From: Halichondria panicea
Taxonomy: Eukaryota > Porifera > Demospongiae > Suberitida > Halichondriidae
DNA length: 64,000 nucleotides
Assembly (NCBI RefSeq): GCF_963675165.1
Contig: NC_087393.1
Location: 2,423,502 to 2,487,501, forward strand
Direction of reading: 5' to 3'
In this document: positions 1 to 11,554 of the stretch, piece by piece
Layout: each line of letters begins with the position of its first letter
Numbering within the stretch: position 1 is the first letter of the stretch
Position numbers and translations under genes: made by a program
The notes under the pieces: model-generated
Seen by the model: the letters and a program-made list of their open reading frames with translations, nothing else
Told to the model about the DNA's origin: nothing
The model's database searches: none

Positions 1-121
1 TTTACCTGCCATGTAAGCAGCAACCACGAAGATAAAATCCACGATCGAACTGACCACAAATATTGCTCAACCACGAATATTTTGCCCCACCCCCCCCGAA
101 AATTACCCACTATACGGTATA
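1..121. repeat. Degenerate copy of the CCCGCTATACGGTA-ended MITE family
   Basis: The segment has the phrases typical of this family: paired 'ccacgaa' motifs and a terminal 'acccactatacggtat'. Better copies lie near 21.3, 41.4, 56.0 and 57.8 kb. The left part may be cut by the window edge. Confidence 0.5.
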
Positions 122-465
122 CCTTATGCTGCTTTGTATCGTTTGGCATGAAATATCCTTTATTTACCCTAAAAGGAAGTCTTTCACCCACTCGACATCA
201 TGTACCCACAAGTTGTCCCAACTGATGAACCACATCCTGTATGACTGATCCACCCAGTAGAGCCATGCAGTGCTGCTAGCACAAACATTTGGTCAGACTT
301 TTTGGCAAGCCTAAGATCTCATCCCACACACATGCAAATAAGTACTTTTACTGCAACTCATCTGGCTAGGGTAAATCCCTTCGAAGCCATCAAAAAGTGG
401 GTGTGAACTGTGCAATAAAACCCACAACAACAAATCAGAGCTAGAATCTAGACAGACGTATACTC

Positions 466-3400
466 ATGATGAGCAGAAATTTGGAGCTTCCAATGTTGAC
501 TCCTTCCACAGTCACTGTTGGGGTAAGTCAATAGTTAATGCTAGATCTAGATTAGAGTGGCAAGCTCAACTTTTGTAAGACTAGATCTATAGCTAAACAT
601 GAATGATAAAAGTGAATGCAAGCTATAGGAGAAAGACCTTTGTGTTAGCTGCATGCCAAGGTCTGAATACTGCAAGATAGATCTATCATTGGTGGCCAAG
701 TTGTTATACTAGGGAATATAGCTAGCCACAAATGAGCTTGCTAGAGCTGGAGCTGAGCTTAATAATTATATTGGTTTCCTGATACCATATAAATAATTAT
801 GTGTTGACTAATCTCTCTACTCTGTACCCGTGTTACAATCTACAGAGAGAGCAGTTTGTGATTGTGGAGTTTGCAGGGATAATCCCTCAAAGCAGCTTGG
901 TGACCTTCAACTTCTACCATTGTGCCACGGGGAAGAAACTATCAACCATTCCAATAGTTCCTCTGGGCCCTCATACTGCTAAAGCAAAATTTCCAGGTAG
1001 ATTTCTAGCTACGTGTACGACAATACCGTCAGTGTAACTCTATATTTGGTGTAGCCTACAGGCAGTTACTTATTAAGAACTCTTTGAGATCAGAGGTTGA
1101 GCTTGATTTTGTTTGCATTGGGCACCCATACAAGCAAATTCTTGATGCACATACAACTTGTACAGATTCTGGCATCTGCCACTAAAGTGCTGTTCACCCA
1201 CACTCTAACCCTCAGGCGCCTTTATTTAATTGTATATGCATGGTAAATAGACCAACATGCAATGATATCCGTCGCCCACACACTTGCTTTCAGAGTTCAG
1301 CAAAAATGGAGAAGTTGAAGTCATTGTGCACATCAACAGAGAGGAAAGTACCCTCATGCCACGGTTCAGATTTCATGTACAGAGCCAACTGGAAGCCATA
1401 TTTGCTCCAGCTTTACAGGGATCAAACAGAAAAGCACTACTGGCATCAATAATGGCCTATCTGACTCACTGCGATGAAAAGAATAAAGAATTGTGTGCAC
1501 AGGCAGACACTCTACTGTGTAATTTGCTACACCAAATCCACACATTTGAGCTCAGTAACTGGTCAGTTGGAGCACTACTCACAGGTATTATATAATAAGC
1601 ACTTGCTATATATGGATTTTATTGTTGTGCACCTCCTTGTCATTAGTATTGTGTTGTAATTCTTATAGACTTGTAATATCAACAATAGAAAAACTTTTGA
1701 TGTTCATGATACAGGTAAACACGGAGCTGAGGAGAACCTGCTCCATTTTTGTGCCAGGAGACACCTGAGTGAGACAGCCGAGTATCTGCTACTGTCAATG
1801 CCAAACAGCAATAAGCAGGAGTACTTATACCAGCGCTCCTCTGACAACAAGACACCAATTGAACTGGCTCAAAAGAACGATATGCGACGAGTAGTTGATG
1901 AAATGACGGTAAGTAATGAGCTCACAAAGTGAAACTGTAATGTTTACTCTGTTTATCGTATCAAAGGTTCAGGCTGGTTCTACTAGCAAGAAAACTGTGA
2001 GTTTGACTAACGTAATTGATGCTGCACCTTATTTATAATACATATACACAGAAGGGGAAAAAGAAGAAGTCCCTGATGGTTGAGAAGTCAAGGTCAATAG
2101 ATTCCCAGATAAATCATCTCTGTATTCCAGGAAGCCCAGGTACAATGATAATCCCCCCAATGATCTATTTATCAACCTATTTACAGATGTCGTCACTAAA
2201 TCTTCTACATTCAGTCAATCTCCCGATCACAAAAGAAAGGTATGGCAGTGATTAACGCACAATTCAAATTATGTTTTGACACGTTACTACTCTGACTTGC
2301 CCCAGGAGAATAAAGCTTCCAATTTGAAAGCACTGAAGAAACATTTCAAGAAAGACAAGGTATGCATGGTTACATATGCATTTTGTTGATGAATTTGCGC
2401 ATACCACATGAATACACTTGTTGATGCACTTTAGGCTTCCTGGTACATTAATTCCACAGCGTATGAGGATTGCACATGTGCTATTCATTGCTTGAATGTT
2501 TATAAAGATTTTACTAATAACATACACGGTATGGCGTAAACACACATGTTGCTAAATAAACATTCCTATATAGTTGAGAAAACAAAACATCAGCACTAAG
2601 AAGCAACGACATACTGTTTGTTTTACAGGGTGTTCCAGTTGTATCTATGCCTCATCAACCTTATATCAACGAAGTGAGTTCCGTTATACAATTTTCAATC
2701 AACTTTAGAGCAACGAGTTATTTGTGCATAGTTCAACATTAGCGAATGACACTAATAATTTCAGCTTGATTGCGATATTAACTATTGTGAATGACACTAA
2801 CAAGATTGATTATGCGATTATGACGATTGCGAATTGTGTGCCTTGTAGGATTTCTTCTATGCGTATCTTTTCCCGTACGAGTCTTGCACATTTTAAACCA
2901 AATGTAATGTGTCATATAAAAAATGCGTGCATGTCAGCATTAAGTTTAGACATCATACTACTCACAGTTTGGCGAGGCAATGATAGCTCCTACCAGCCCT
3001 GGACCACAGTCTCCCAGTCGCCCCATTTCGCAGAGCATGGAGAGAATTGACAGAACAGGAATATGGTCAGAGTCTTCCAACAATCCTTTCTCAGACAGCA
3101 ACTACAACATATCTAGCCCATACGGTACAACCAGCCCTGTGCCCCCAAGCTCCCCCCTGCTGCGGCCAAGGCACGAAATCCCGACAAGATCATCAGTGAC
3201 TTTCCCTCAAAGTGTCAGGCCTGGGAGTCGTACAGATAGTGTTGGTAGTTCTTCATCATCCTTTGATCAGGGTGATTCACGACTTCTCCAAGTTGAGCAG
3301 AGACAAGCAAGGCCGGTTTCATCCGCTTTGTCTGGAGCATCTGATCATGGGAATGCTTTGTCAAAGGCTATGAAAGAGCTCAAGAGTAGAGCTCTGTATG

Positions 3401-6039
3401 TAGCAGAGGTTGTGCAAGAGTACAACTGGGCTAGTGTCGCACAAGGAGACAGCGACTGCATCCTCAAGGTGGGTTAATGAATTAGTCTAAAGATAGTGCT
3501 GAGACATGCACTTGATACAGTATGGCTATACGTATATGGTGTTATTGAAAGGGTATTAGCCATACTGTGCCAGTATCTAACCGCTATGCCAATATCCAGA
3601 TACTGGCACAGTTCACCATCTGAACTGTGCCATATGACAGATATTGGCATAGTGTTTCCTTTGATCTCAGAGGTCAAAATGCAACAACTTATAGTTACGT
3701 GTAGAGTATATTATCGTTATTTGTTTGGCTTTGTATGTTAATTGAGATAATTGTTCCCCTTCAGATGGGACACAGAGTATTTGTGACACAGGAGGGTGTG
3801 GAAGGTGACCACAAAATGTGCCTTGGTGTGTGGATGGGTCGATACGGCAAGCTACCGCTAGCAATCCTCAGACCTCTACCACACACAGAAGTGAGTAAAT
3901 TGAAGTGGCTTGGAAAATTTATCTAGCAAATAATGATCGAAAATGTTAACGGCATCAGTTATACTGAAACTGAACACGTTCGCAATTAGGCATGTTTACA
4001 TAGTAATTATCATACATTAGGTGTTGATTTGCTTACATAGCTACAGAACCTAAAAGAGGAGATTGCACTTGAAGAGAGCAGTGATGATGACAATTATGAG
4101 AAAGTGGATGATGGGCTGTGGTTGGGAGAAGAAGACGATATCTACAAAGTACCCCGGAATGTGGTAAGTGTATTTATAGTGATGACGACATACTCTACGA
4201 AGCCTTAATTGTCTCTTATAGAATCTATGCAAGAGTATCTTTGATAAATGCGGAATTGGCCATGTAATTATAACGGCCTGCAATTTGTGAGCAACATGTC
4301 CCAATGCAGCCGGCTCATTCTTACATTCCTGGATCAGATTCTGAGGATGATCAACCACTTTATGACGTACCACCCAACAGATTTAGGAACCTACCTACTG
4401 AAACACCAAACATAGTATGTTGATAGTACTCATGTGTATGTCAAGAGTTTTTATGCTTACATGTATATACACATGCAGCCATCCAGCCCCTACATGAAAA
4501 CATCTGATTCTGAAGAGGATCCTGTGTATGATGTGCCGCCTAATAGACACTTGCTTCCCGAAGGAAAAACTTCAGATCATGTGAGTACATTAGTTACACT
4601 GCATGGCTGCGATCCATGCATAGTTCAAGGCTATACTCTCCTAGAATGAAACGTGTTCTGTATAGCTCATCAGGGGCTCTAAAATCAGATGGTTCAAAGC
4701 TATAAATTGTATAAGTGGTGTACATAGTAAAATAAGTGTGCATGCATTGGGAGCATTGGGAAGGTTATTGTATTGGTTAGTCACTCTTTGTGTTTTCCTT
4801 TCTCTAACTGCATCCTTTCTCTAACTGCAGGACTACCTAAACATCCCAAGAGAGCAGCTTTTAGCATTTTCTGAGTTAGTGAAACAACCAAAAGAAGATG
4901 ATGACATGAAACAAAGTGCAAAAACAGACCATGATAGCCAGATTCCTATAAGTCAAATGGAAGATGGTGTCCGAGAGGCCCACGGTGTCACTGAAAAAAA
5001 GAAGAGATCCCACACTATTGCTGAATGTATCACTTTTCCAGTGGACGATACAGCAAATGAAGCTGCAGAAGACCAGGAGGATGACTCAAATATCTATGAT
5101 GATCTCGACTCTGCACTCTCGGAAACACTCCTTCTGATACAATCTGTAGTTTCGAATGCAGAACAACCCATGCACAATAATACTATTACCCCAAGCCTGG
5201 ATGGAAACCACAAAGCAAAGGTGTACGAAGGCACAGACGTTACAACAGAGAGCAGTGAGAGCAGTGACACATATTCGCACCTCATTCCAACTAATCGGAA
5301 GACAAAATATGAAAACGTACCCATTAACAACGAAAGCATACCCCCCACTGACGCGAGCCTACACATCAACGTCTCAACACACGACTCAAACAAAGGCGGT
5401 ACTGACAATAGTGTTACGTACTCCTCCGTCACCCCAAAAACGGAAAGGAAGACTATCACACCGAATTCTTCCCATGAAATTGGATATGCTGAAATAACAG
5501 CTGTGAAAAACATTGTACAAGGTGACAGCGAGCAAATGACAGTTGGAAGGATATCAACAACACCAAATGAGAGTGATGACGTATTTCAGCAGCCATCTAG
5601 CACAAACCCAGCCCCAAAACCAAAGAAAAGAACTCGATTTCTAACATCAACTAATCCGCCTAGGGTTTCTCCTAAGCCAAAGCCCCGACGATTAACGACA
5701 CCTCTCAAGTCCGAAGGTGATGAACCAGCATCTTCTATGAAAATTGAAAAGATACTAGCGAATTCGTTGAAAAGGGGAGAAGTACGAATAGCCACACCAG
5801 TTCATCAGACTCATGCCAAAACTGAGCAGAGTGCAGCCAAACCTGGAGAAATCAAGCCAGCACAACAAACCTCTGAATCCACGAAACCTCCATATGTGAA
5901 TGTAGAAGTAAGGACAAAAAAGAAGCCACCCCCTTCACCCCCAAGGAAGCGCAGTTCTCACTCAACGTCAAGCCCGGCAACAATGAAGAAGCCATCGCCA
6001 CAAGTTGCTCCAAAACCAGTAGTTGCTAAAAAACAATAG
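466..6039 (+). CDS. BCAP/BANK/Dof-type tyrosine-rich signalling adaptor (DBB/TIG-like, ankyrin-like and SH3 regions)
   Basis: The model has 15 exons: 466-522, 846-996, 1294-1584, 1715-1908, 1967-1996, 2052-2139, 2187-2239, 2306-2359, 2629-2673, 2968-3468, 3765-3890, 4047-4163, 4310-4414, 4479-4580 and 4831-6039. All join in phase to give about 1040 codons. Residues about 10-120 look like an IPT/TIG or DBB fold (LTPSTVTVG, VIVEFAG). Residues about 165-231 are helical and ankyrin-like (ENLLHFCARRH, KTPIELAQKND). Residues about 462-525 resemble a divergent SH3 domain (RALYVAEVV ... GVWMGRYGKLPLAILRPL). Acidic segments with YKVP, YDVP and YDVP follow, then a tail with VTYSSV, GYAEI and YVNV tyrosine sites and proline/lysine-rich SH3-ligand stretches. 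The order DBB, ankyrin, phosphotyrosine tail matches BCAP/BANK/Dof adaptors, which link receptors and kinases to PI3K; no YxxM site was seen here. The ATG at 466 is the first in frame; a TIR-type N-terminal exon could lie left of the window. Family assignment is inference. Confidence 0.7.
3556..3697. repeat. MITE fragment with TGTGCCAGTATCT hairpin, in intron 10 of the adaptor gene
   Basis: It contains alternating 'gtgccagtatct' and 'agatattggcatag' inverted motifs and ends in 'tcaaaatgcaacaac'. The same sequence recurs at about 9446-9556 and twice, in opposite orientations, inside 25.27-25.57 kb. Confidence 0.65.
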
Positions 6040-6176
6040 CACAGAGAAAAGTTGGTGTAATTTGTGTATAATTTTATCAGTCTTTTTACTAGATCTATGA
6101 TTACTATATAATTATTATAATTATGCATGTATAATTATAGTAATTTACAATTCTTACATAAAATTATGTGCATAAT

Positions 6177-6182
6177 AATAAA
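6177..6182 (+). terminator. AATAAA polyadenylation signal of the adaptor gene
   Basis: A canonical AATAAA lies 138 bp after the adaptor stop codon in an AT-rich 3' region. No cleavage site can be fixed by eye. Confidence 0.45.
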
Positions 6183-6566
6183 TGTTAATTTGCTGCTCTA
6201 TATTAATGGCTATAATTATATATATTAGAACTGTTTGTTCGGCTGAAGCAACCATGCACACATACTTTAATTTTGCATGTAGGTGTGTGCTCGGCTCCTC
6301 AATCTATAAATACTTCCAGATGCCTGTCACATAATTATATTGAGAATTCATTTAATGACGGATAAACTCTTCGCGATCACAATAATTGTTAACGAAAGTA
6401 CTGAATCGCGAACAGTTCATGAAATGGCTGGATTACACGAGACACACATTAACATTAAGTCAAGTGAGGAAGAGTATTAGTTGTGTGTTTAGAATTTAAC
6501 ATGAGTGAAATACCATGAGTGAAATACCATGAGAGAAAATACGTGAAAACTGCTAAAAAGACTAAC

Positions 6567-8791
6567 CTATACTGGCTTTAAAACTATGCAGTACGTATGA
6601 AAAATTGCTAGGATTGGTAAACCGAAAAGCATTGAAACAAGAAATACTTTTTCACTGGTATAGTTTGAGTCTTTCAGCTTCACATGCGAATAGCTTCCAT
6701 CACTATCTTTGACCAGTGCCATCCTATATGCACTCCACCATAACATTGGATAATTTTCCTGGATATATATAGACATGCAATCATTGTCCGCAATTGAGTA
6801 TTTTACTGAATATCCATGCATGCATGTGAATTGTGATGAGCATAATTAGACTTATACTACTGAGAGATAGAAGTTTCAGAACTTTTCGTACCATTCACAA
6901 CGTTTTTTCAGCTATATACAGCTGTATAAGTATAGCTATAATTATGTACCTCTGTAAGACATCTGGCTAACCTGCATGGGCCCATAACCTGTTGGCAAGA
7001 GTATTTCAACAAGCATCAGCGGTACAACGCGTATCATATCTTCGACTATAGTCGAGAGAGAGTGAGTGATAGAATTTCACACAACAATAAATCAATGAAC
7101 ATGCATGTATAGGGTATAGTACACAGAAACGCGCAGGGCCTCTTTACAACAAAGAACTATAATAATGTTGCAGAACGTCCATTGAGGGAGGCTCTGCATG
7201 CACAGGAAACTCTACAGAGACTATACTAAACACAAACTATTAATTGTGGTACTAAACAACTATAGTATACAACTATGCACATGCATGCAGTAATTAAGTA
7301 AGTGTTCTGAAACACGTAACTAATATCAAATGGAACTTCCACTTGGAGAAACTCTACTCAAATTATACTGTGCATAAATCGATTTGAACTTCTTCTTCAG
7401 AATTTTACCAACCGTCTTGTGTAGAAACATTGGAAGGAGCACAAATAGAGGATATGACAGCTCCACTGAATAGATCCCATACCAAGATCGAACTAGAATG
7501 ACTGAAATAGGTGTACTTGCCGTATCGAAACCCAGAAATACAACAAGAATTGGTAGAGACCTGCACAACATTACTGCAGCAGTCCAAATCAAAACAATTT
7601 TAACCACAGTCTTAATAACATGGCTATTCTGGACAGTTTTCTTCTTAACATACACAATGGTCAAGATTGAGAACACTACCACAAGTACAAATGGTGGTAT
7701 TGTCAAGACTCCCAATGTAAACATTGTGATAAATGGGTACGCATAAGGTATTGCTGCACCAGGGTGTCTGCATAACGAACCCCTAATATGTTCTTCAGAT
7801 GATCCAATGAAGTGTATCATATTGGCTAGCAAAGAAACCACAAACATTGTGAAAAATATTCCAACAACAACACGTGTCGATATCTTTTTGCTGCCCCATT
7901 TAGCGGATATATACTGTACTAAAGACAGGAGAGCGTTACTGGCCAATAGCTGAGTCTGGAAGGTACCAAAGAGCACCCAGAATATTTTCGAAGTTTGAGA
8001 TTCACAAGATCCAAAGAACTCCACAGTAGTAATTAAACTGCAGTCCAATAGTAAGCCATAAGTTAGAGGACCAATAACGCACAGTGTAGCAGTACAGATG
8101 TACAAAATCGACACGGGATCTCTGAGTTCTTTGTTGGAGATGAATACCCCGAGAACAATAGGTCCAAATACTAGCACTGGAACAACTACCAGTAGAATGT
8201 GCAGTACTCCGCTGGCAATGTAAAAAACACTAACATCAGTAAAATTTTGCTGACTAATATTGAAAGCAGAATTGTTCACAGCAGTCATGTTGCGCAGTCG
8301 TACTATACTTTGAAATGTATGCTAACAAACATGCATAATTTTTATAGTCTTGTGTCATAGCATGAATCCCACATGTGACAGATTATATAAGGCTTATAGC
8401 TTATATAACGTGTCATATACACCTTGTTTAAAGCATGCAATGCATCAGCCTCTTTAAGAATCATAATCATAATTATTTTTATCATTGTACAAAGTCATGT
8501 AGTATTATAGGCTTGTTCACACCATGCACATGCAGACTTTGGAAGATATAGCTAGCGCTGAAGCAGAAACAAAAAAATTGCTGAGCAGATGAATAAATCA
8601 TGTAACATGGAAAGAATAGCTGTTAGCTAGCTCAATGAAATGGATTGTGTATTACAAAACAGCATGTATACCTCCAAAAAGGACAACCTCCTCCATTACA
8701 TGCAATCCATTGGAGTGGACAAACATTGGATGATAGGTTTTGGCCACAAAGTGCAGCGCACGTCCTGTATTCTGAGTTTCATCATTGTAGA
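6567..8791 (-). CDS. Unidentified gene, C-terminal part (3 exons), tail-anchored membrane protein
   Basis: Three minus-strand open blocks carry good splice signals and join in phase: 8791-8672 (acceptor before TCTACAATG, donor gtatac), 7045-6972 and 6758-6567 (stop TAG). The joined product contains GRALHFVAKTYHPMF, MEEVVLFG, RVVPLMLVEILLPTGYGP and LWWSAYRMALV, and ends in a hydrophobic segment, VFLVSMLFGLPILAIFH, followed by a short tail. That end suggests a single C-terminal membrane anchor. Exons further upstream were not found. I do not recognise the family. The receptor gene at 7326-8288 would lie wholly inside the intron between the first two of these exons, on the same strand. An alternative is that exon 8791-8672 splices to an acceptor at about 8308 and adds an N-terminus to the receptor; phase permits this too. 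Confidence 0.4.
7326..8288 (-). CDS. Seven-transmembrane receptor, GPCR-like, single exon
   Basis: The intronless 320-residue ORF starts at an ATG at 8288. Its N-terminus carries N-glycosylation sequons (NNS, NIS, NFT). Seven hydrophobic helices lie near residues 27-50, 57-81, 101-126, 138-161, 184-213, 227-252 and 265-289. Cys95 before helix 3 and Cys173 in the second extracellular loop could form the usual disulfide. The DRY position reads VQYIS, and helix 7 has SYPLFVL where NPxxY would be expected, so canonical rhodopsin-class motifs are weak. A basic stretch (KKKFK) follows helix 7, as in helix 8 of GPCRs, and the tail is serine-rich. The ligand is unknown. A lineage-specific rhodopsin-like receptor is the most likely reading. 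Confidence 0.75.
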   Translation of the reverse strand: MTAVNNSAFNISQQNFTDVSVFYIASGVLHILLVVVPVLVFGPIVLGVFISNKELRDPVSILYICTATLCVIGPLTYGLLLDCSLITTVEFFGSCESQTSKIFWVLFGTFQTQLLASNALLSLVQYISAKWGSKKISTRVVVGIFFTMFVVSLLANMIHFIGSSEEHIRGSLCRHPGAAIPYAYPFITMFTLGVLTIPPFVLVVVFSILTIVYVKKKTVQNSHVIKTVVKIVLIWTAAVMLCRSLPILVVFLGFDTASTPISVILVRSWYGIYSVELSYPLFVLLPMFLHKTVGKILKKKFKSIYAQYNLSRVSPSGSSI

Positions 8792-8799
8792 CTGACATT

Positions 8800-9440
8800 A
8801 ACATCAGTATAATGAATCGATTACTAAAAATTAATGTTCAGCAACAAACAGTTCAAAGATTCTAGCACTTTAGCACTGAATCCAATTTAAAGGCACAATT
8901 TGCACATATTCAGTTGCACATGCATATGCGCATGCAGTGACAGTGCCATGCATAATGCATATTTTTACAGGTAGATTTGTCACACTGTTTAGCGCAATTA
9001 AATTTGTCATGTTTGAGCTTTTATAGGGCTGGATAAACTTCGTTCAGATTGTTTACATGCAGCTTGTCACTCCACATAATTGGTGCATTTCAAAATTGTT
9101 TCTCTCACTGTCACACTATGAAACAATTATGCACGATAGACGCAGCTACTATACGTGTTGTATTACGATCAAGAATGAGTATATTGAACATGCACCATGC
9201 ACTAAAAGTTTACAAATGCTCTGTATAGAAAAACCTGACACTCAAGGACACAAATATATATACTGGTAACTAATAATTATTGTAAAATTGTACTAAAAAC
9301 GACCACTATACAATACCAACTTTTCGAGGGTGCACATTATAGGGGTTGATAGATTATGCTCGAGATATTACCAATTCTTTTATGCTCAAGTTAACAGCTA
9401 TAGCCTATTCAATTAAATTGCCTATTATTCCCACAATATA
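8800..9440. other. No gene recognised
   Basis: The stretch is AT-rich with scattered GCATGC-type words. I saw no long reading frame, splice-bounded exon or clear terminal inverted repeats. Confidence 0.4.
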
Positions 9441-9445
9441 GGCCC

Positions 9446-9860
9446 TTGTTGCATTTTGACCTCTGAGATCAAAGGAAACACTGTGCCAATATCTGCCATG
9501 CGGCACAGTTTAGATGGTGAACTGTGCCACTATCTAGATACTGGCATAGTATGGCTGAAGTTACCTAAAGCCCACCCTCCACCCAGTAACCTGAAACGGT
9601 CCATATAACACTGTTGCAGTATTCACAGTGGTAGGCAGAAAATGTTTTTCATGCGTCCAGTGCATTCCACAGCCGACCACAAGTAGTTGCAAACTAGTTG
9701 TCCGAGTGATGTGTACACGGAAAGGAATGCAACAAGGAATGCAACAAATCAGTTGTTACACAGCTCACTCATGCGCACGATATATTGGCTCAGTAGTGCC
9801 TTTGCCCTCGAGGCCGCATCCCATGTGGCACATGTGCGTCGCAACTATTACATAATTCTC
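9446..9860. repeat. Second copy of the composite inverted-repeat element of 24.9-25.6 kb
   Basis: The left part (9446-9560) repeats the TGTGCCAATATCTGCC hairpin module. The right part (about 9600-9855) repeats in reverse the module with 'ggaatgcaacaa', 'acacagctcactc' and 'atatattggctcagtagtg'. Order and junctions match one half of the element at 24929-25625, so this is a one-sided copy of the same family. Confidence 0.65.
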
Positions 9861-9920
9861 ACCAAAAAAATGTTATATCAGCATTAGATATCGACCAACC
9901 CCTAGTGCACATTTCTACTA

Positions 9921-10490
9921 CAGTAGACTCTAGCTATTCCGGCTCTCTGAAGTACGGCCATTAATTTTGGCTAGCTAGATGTTTACTGCACAAAACTCGT
10001 CCTGAAATGTTGCCACTCGCTATTCTGTATACTGGCCAGTACTGGCTGCCACAAACTAGGTTTTCAATGTAATTTTATACGTTCATTACGGCCGGATATG
10101 ACATTTTGGGTGTGGTTTGGCACAGTTAAATAGAGAGCAGAACGATTCATTAATTATCCTCGAGATGACAGAACTGCAAAATTAGTTATTATATACCGTA
10201 TTATTTTGCAGGTGAAAAACCTTTGCGAATGAGCCAAATCAGCAGGAAATTTGCGTTCTGGAAAGGATCATGTGTATTTACTAGTAATAATTGCGGATTT
10301 TATTGTTGCGAATTATCAACCATCGCAAAGTTCGCAAATGTTTGATGCTTGCAAAATATTCTAGTAATACGGTATATAGATTAGAGGTAAGGTCGTTTTT
10401 AGCCGCGGCTATTTTCTGAAATACAGCCACCTCACTATTCTGGCTAAGCTGCACTGTCCCAAGGGTGGTCGGATTAACGAGAGTCTACTG
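9921..10490. mobile_element. CAGTAGACTCTCG MITE (Tc1/mariner-Tigger type) carrying a nested MITE
   Basis: It begins with 'cagtagactctagctattcc', ends with 'aacgagagtctactg' and is flanked by TA. Complete relatives of about 420 bp lie at 48567-48994 and 59854-60271. This copy is longer because another MITE (10194-10374) sits inside it. TA flanks and the CAGT start fit the pogo/Tigger group; no transposase ORF is present. Confidence 0.8.
10194..10374. mobile_element. Nested palindromic MITE ending TACCGTA..TACGGTA
   Basis: It is bounded by 'taccgtattattttgcag' and 'ctagtaatacggta', with internal inverted 'ttgcgaa/ttcgcaa' words. It interrupts the CAGTAGACTC element; sequence on both sides continues the intact copies at 48.6 and 59.9 kb. 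Relatives lie at about 49710-49880, 30815-30930 and 39537-39610. Confidence 0.7.
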
Positions 10491-11267
10491 TATTTGGCTG
10501 GAGAGCCCTCAGAGGAAATGTTCATGGGTTGTAATAATGCCAGGAAACCACATCCACCAAGAGCTTTGCATGTGCATGGGAGTTTATCTCAGTTTAAATG
10601 TTCGCGTTAACTGCTCTGCCCTCGAAAAACGCGAAATTTTGCACCTCATGAACATTTCCCTGCTTACAGGCCTTCATAGAGAAAAAATTGACAGGGGGGG
10701 GGGGAAATCAACATTTCAGAAAAATGGGGGGGCGAGGCGATTATTCGTGTGCGTTAACACACGGCCATCTAGGGGGGTCTGGGGGCATGCCCCCCCAGGA
10801 AATGTTTGTATTTAGACTGTCGTATATCGCACCTGGTGCATTCTTATGAACTGTGGTGTCAGTGTTAGGTTTATTAGTATTGTAGAATGTAATAAAAATA
10901 CAGAAATTTAATTGAACTGCCTGCATGCACTGAATGGTACTACGAGTTATCAGATAAAAACCATAGCCTGAGCGACACAAGCCTTTCTAAGCTCACTTAA
11001 TGAAAGTTACTCTTGAATCGCCCTCTGTACTTGCAAATAGTGACTTAGAAGAAATTGTGGACATATAGAACAGAAAGAGTAGAAGAAAAAATTAATAGCA
11101 GTTTAATTAAAGTAGCTTTGTAAAGAACTTATTATTGTATTGTTGTTATGAATATTAAGACAGAGCTGTTTGTTTGGTTGGTGTGACCACAGGCAGTGTG
11201 TTATGGCCTATATTTTCAATACAATTACCAGGGGGGGGGGGGGAGCGCCCCCCCCTATATGAAGCCC
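10491..11267. other. Intergenic stretch with G/C homopolymer hairpins, no gene recognised
   Basis: G-runs at about 10697-10735 and 11231-11243, and paired C-runs at about 10790-10796 and 11248-11255, give hairpin-prone blocks. Similar G/C blocks end the element near 31.5 kb, so these are probably transposon remnants. Confidence 0.35.
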
Positions 11268-11404
11268 CAGAGGAGATCCGACATGCGTGCACGAATCACT
11301 ATATACAAGTTCAGTGCATTGATGTCATTGCGGTCACATGATAACATCCAGGCCAAATGCGCTGAACTTGTAGTGATTCGTGCACGCATGTCAGACCTCC
11401 TCTG
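11268..11404. mobile_element. Mutator-like MITE, CAGAGGAG..CTCCTCTG termini, 9-bp target duplication
   Basis: The 137-bp element has near-perfect inverted arms of roughly 45 bp (ATGCGTGCACGAATCACTA and its complement). It is flanked on both sides by ATGAAGCCC, a 9-bp direct repeat typical of Mutator-like elements. A longer relative with the same end bases lies at 62949-63365. Confidence 0.85.
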
Positions 11405-11554
11405 ATGAAGCCCTGGCTTATACGCAGCTATTTATTACCATCTTATTTACGAACTTATGTTGCTTCTGAACCGGTAATTATAATAATGTTGAATACATCA
11501 GGTTTTACAACAGAAGAAAATCAAGCAAATAATTTAAAAAAGGTCATACAAGAG

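Noticed and set aside
5094-5513. 139-codon antisense frame in the last adaptor exon
   Set aside because: It is a shadow of a long, biased coding exon on the plus strand.
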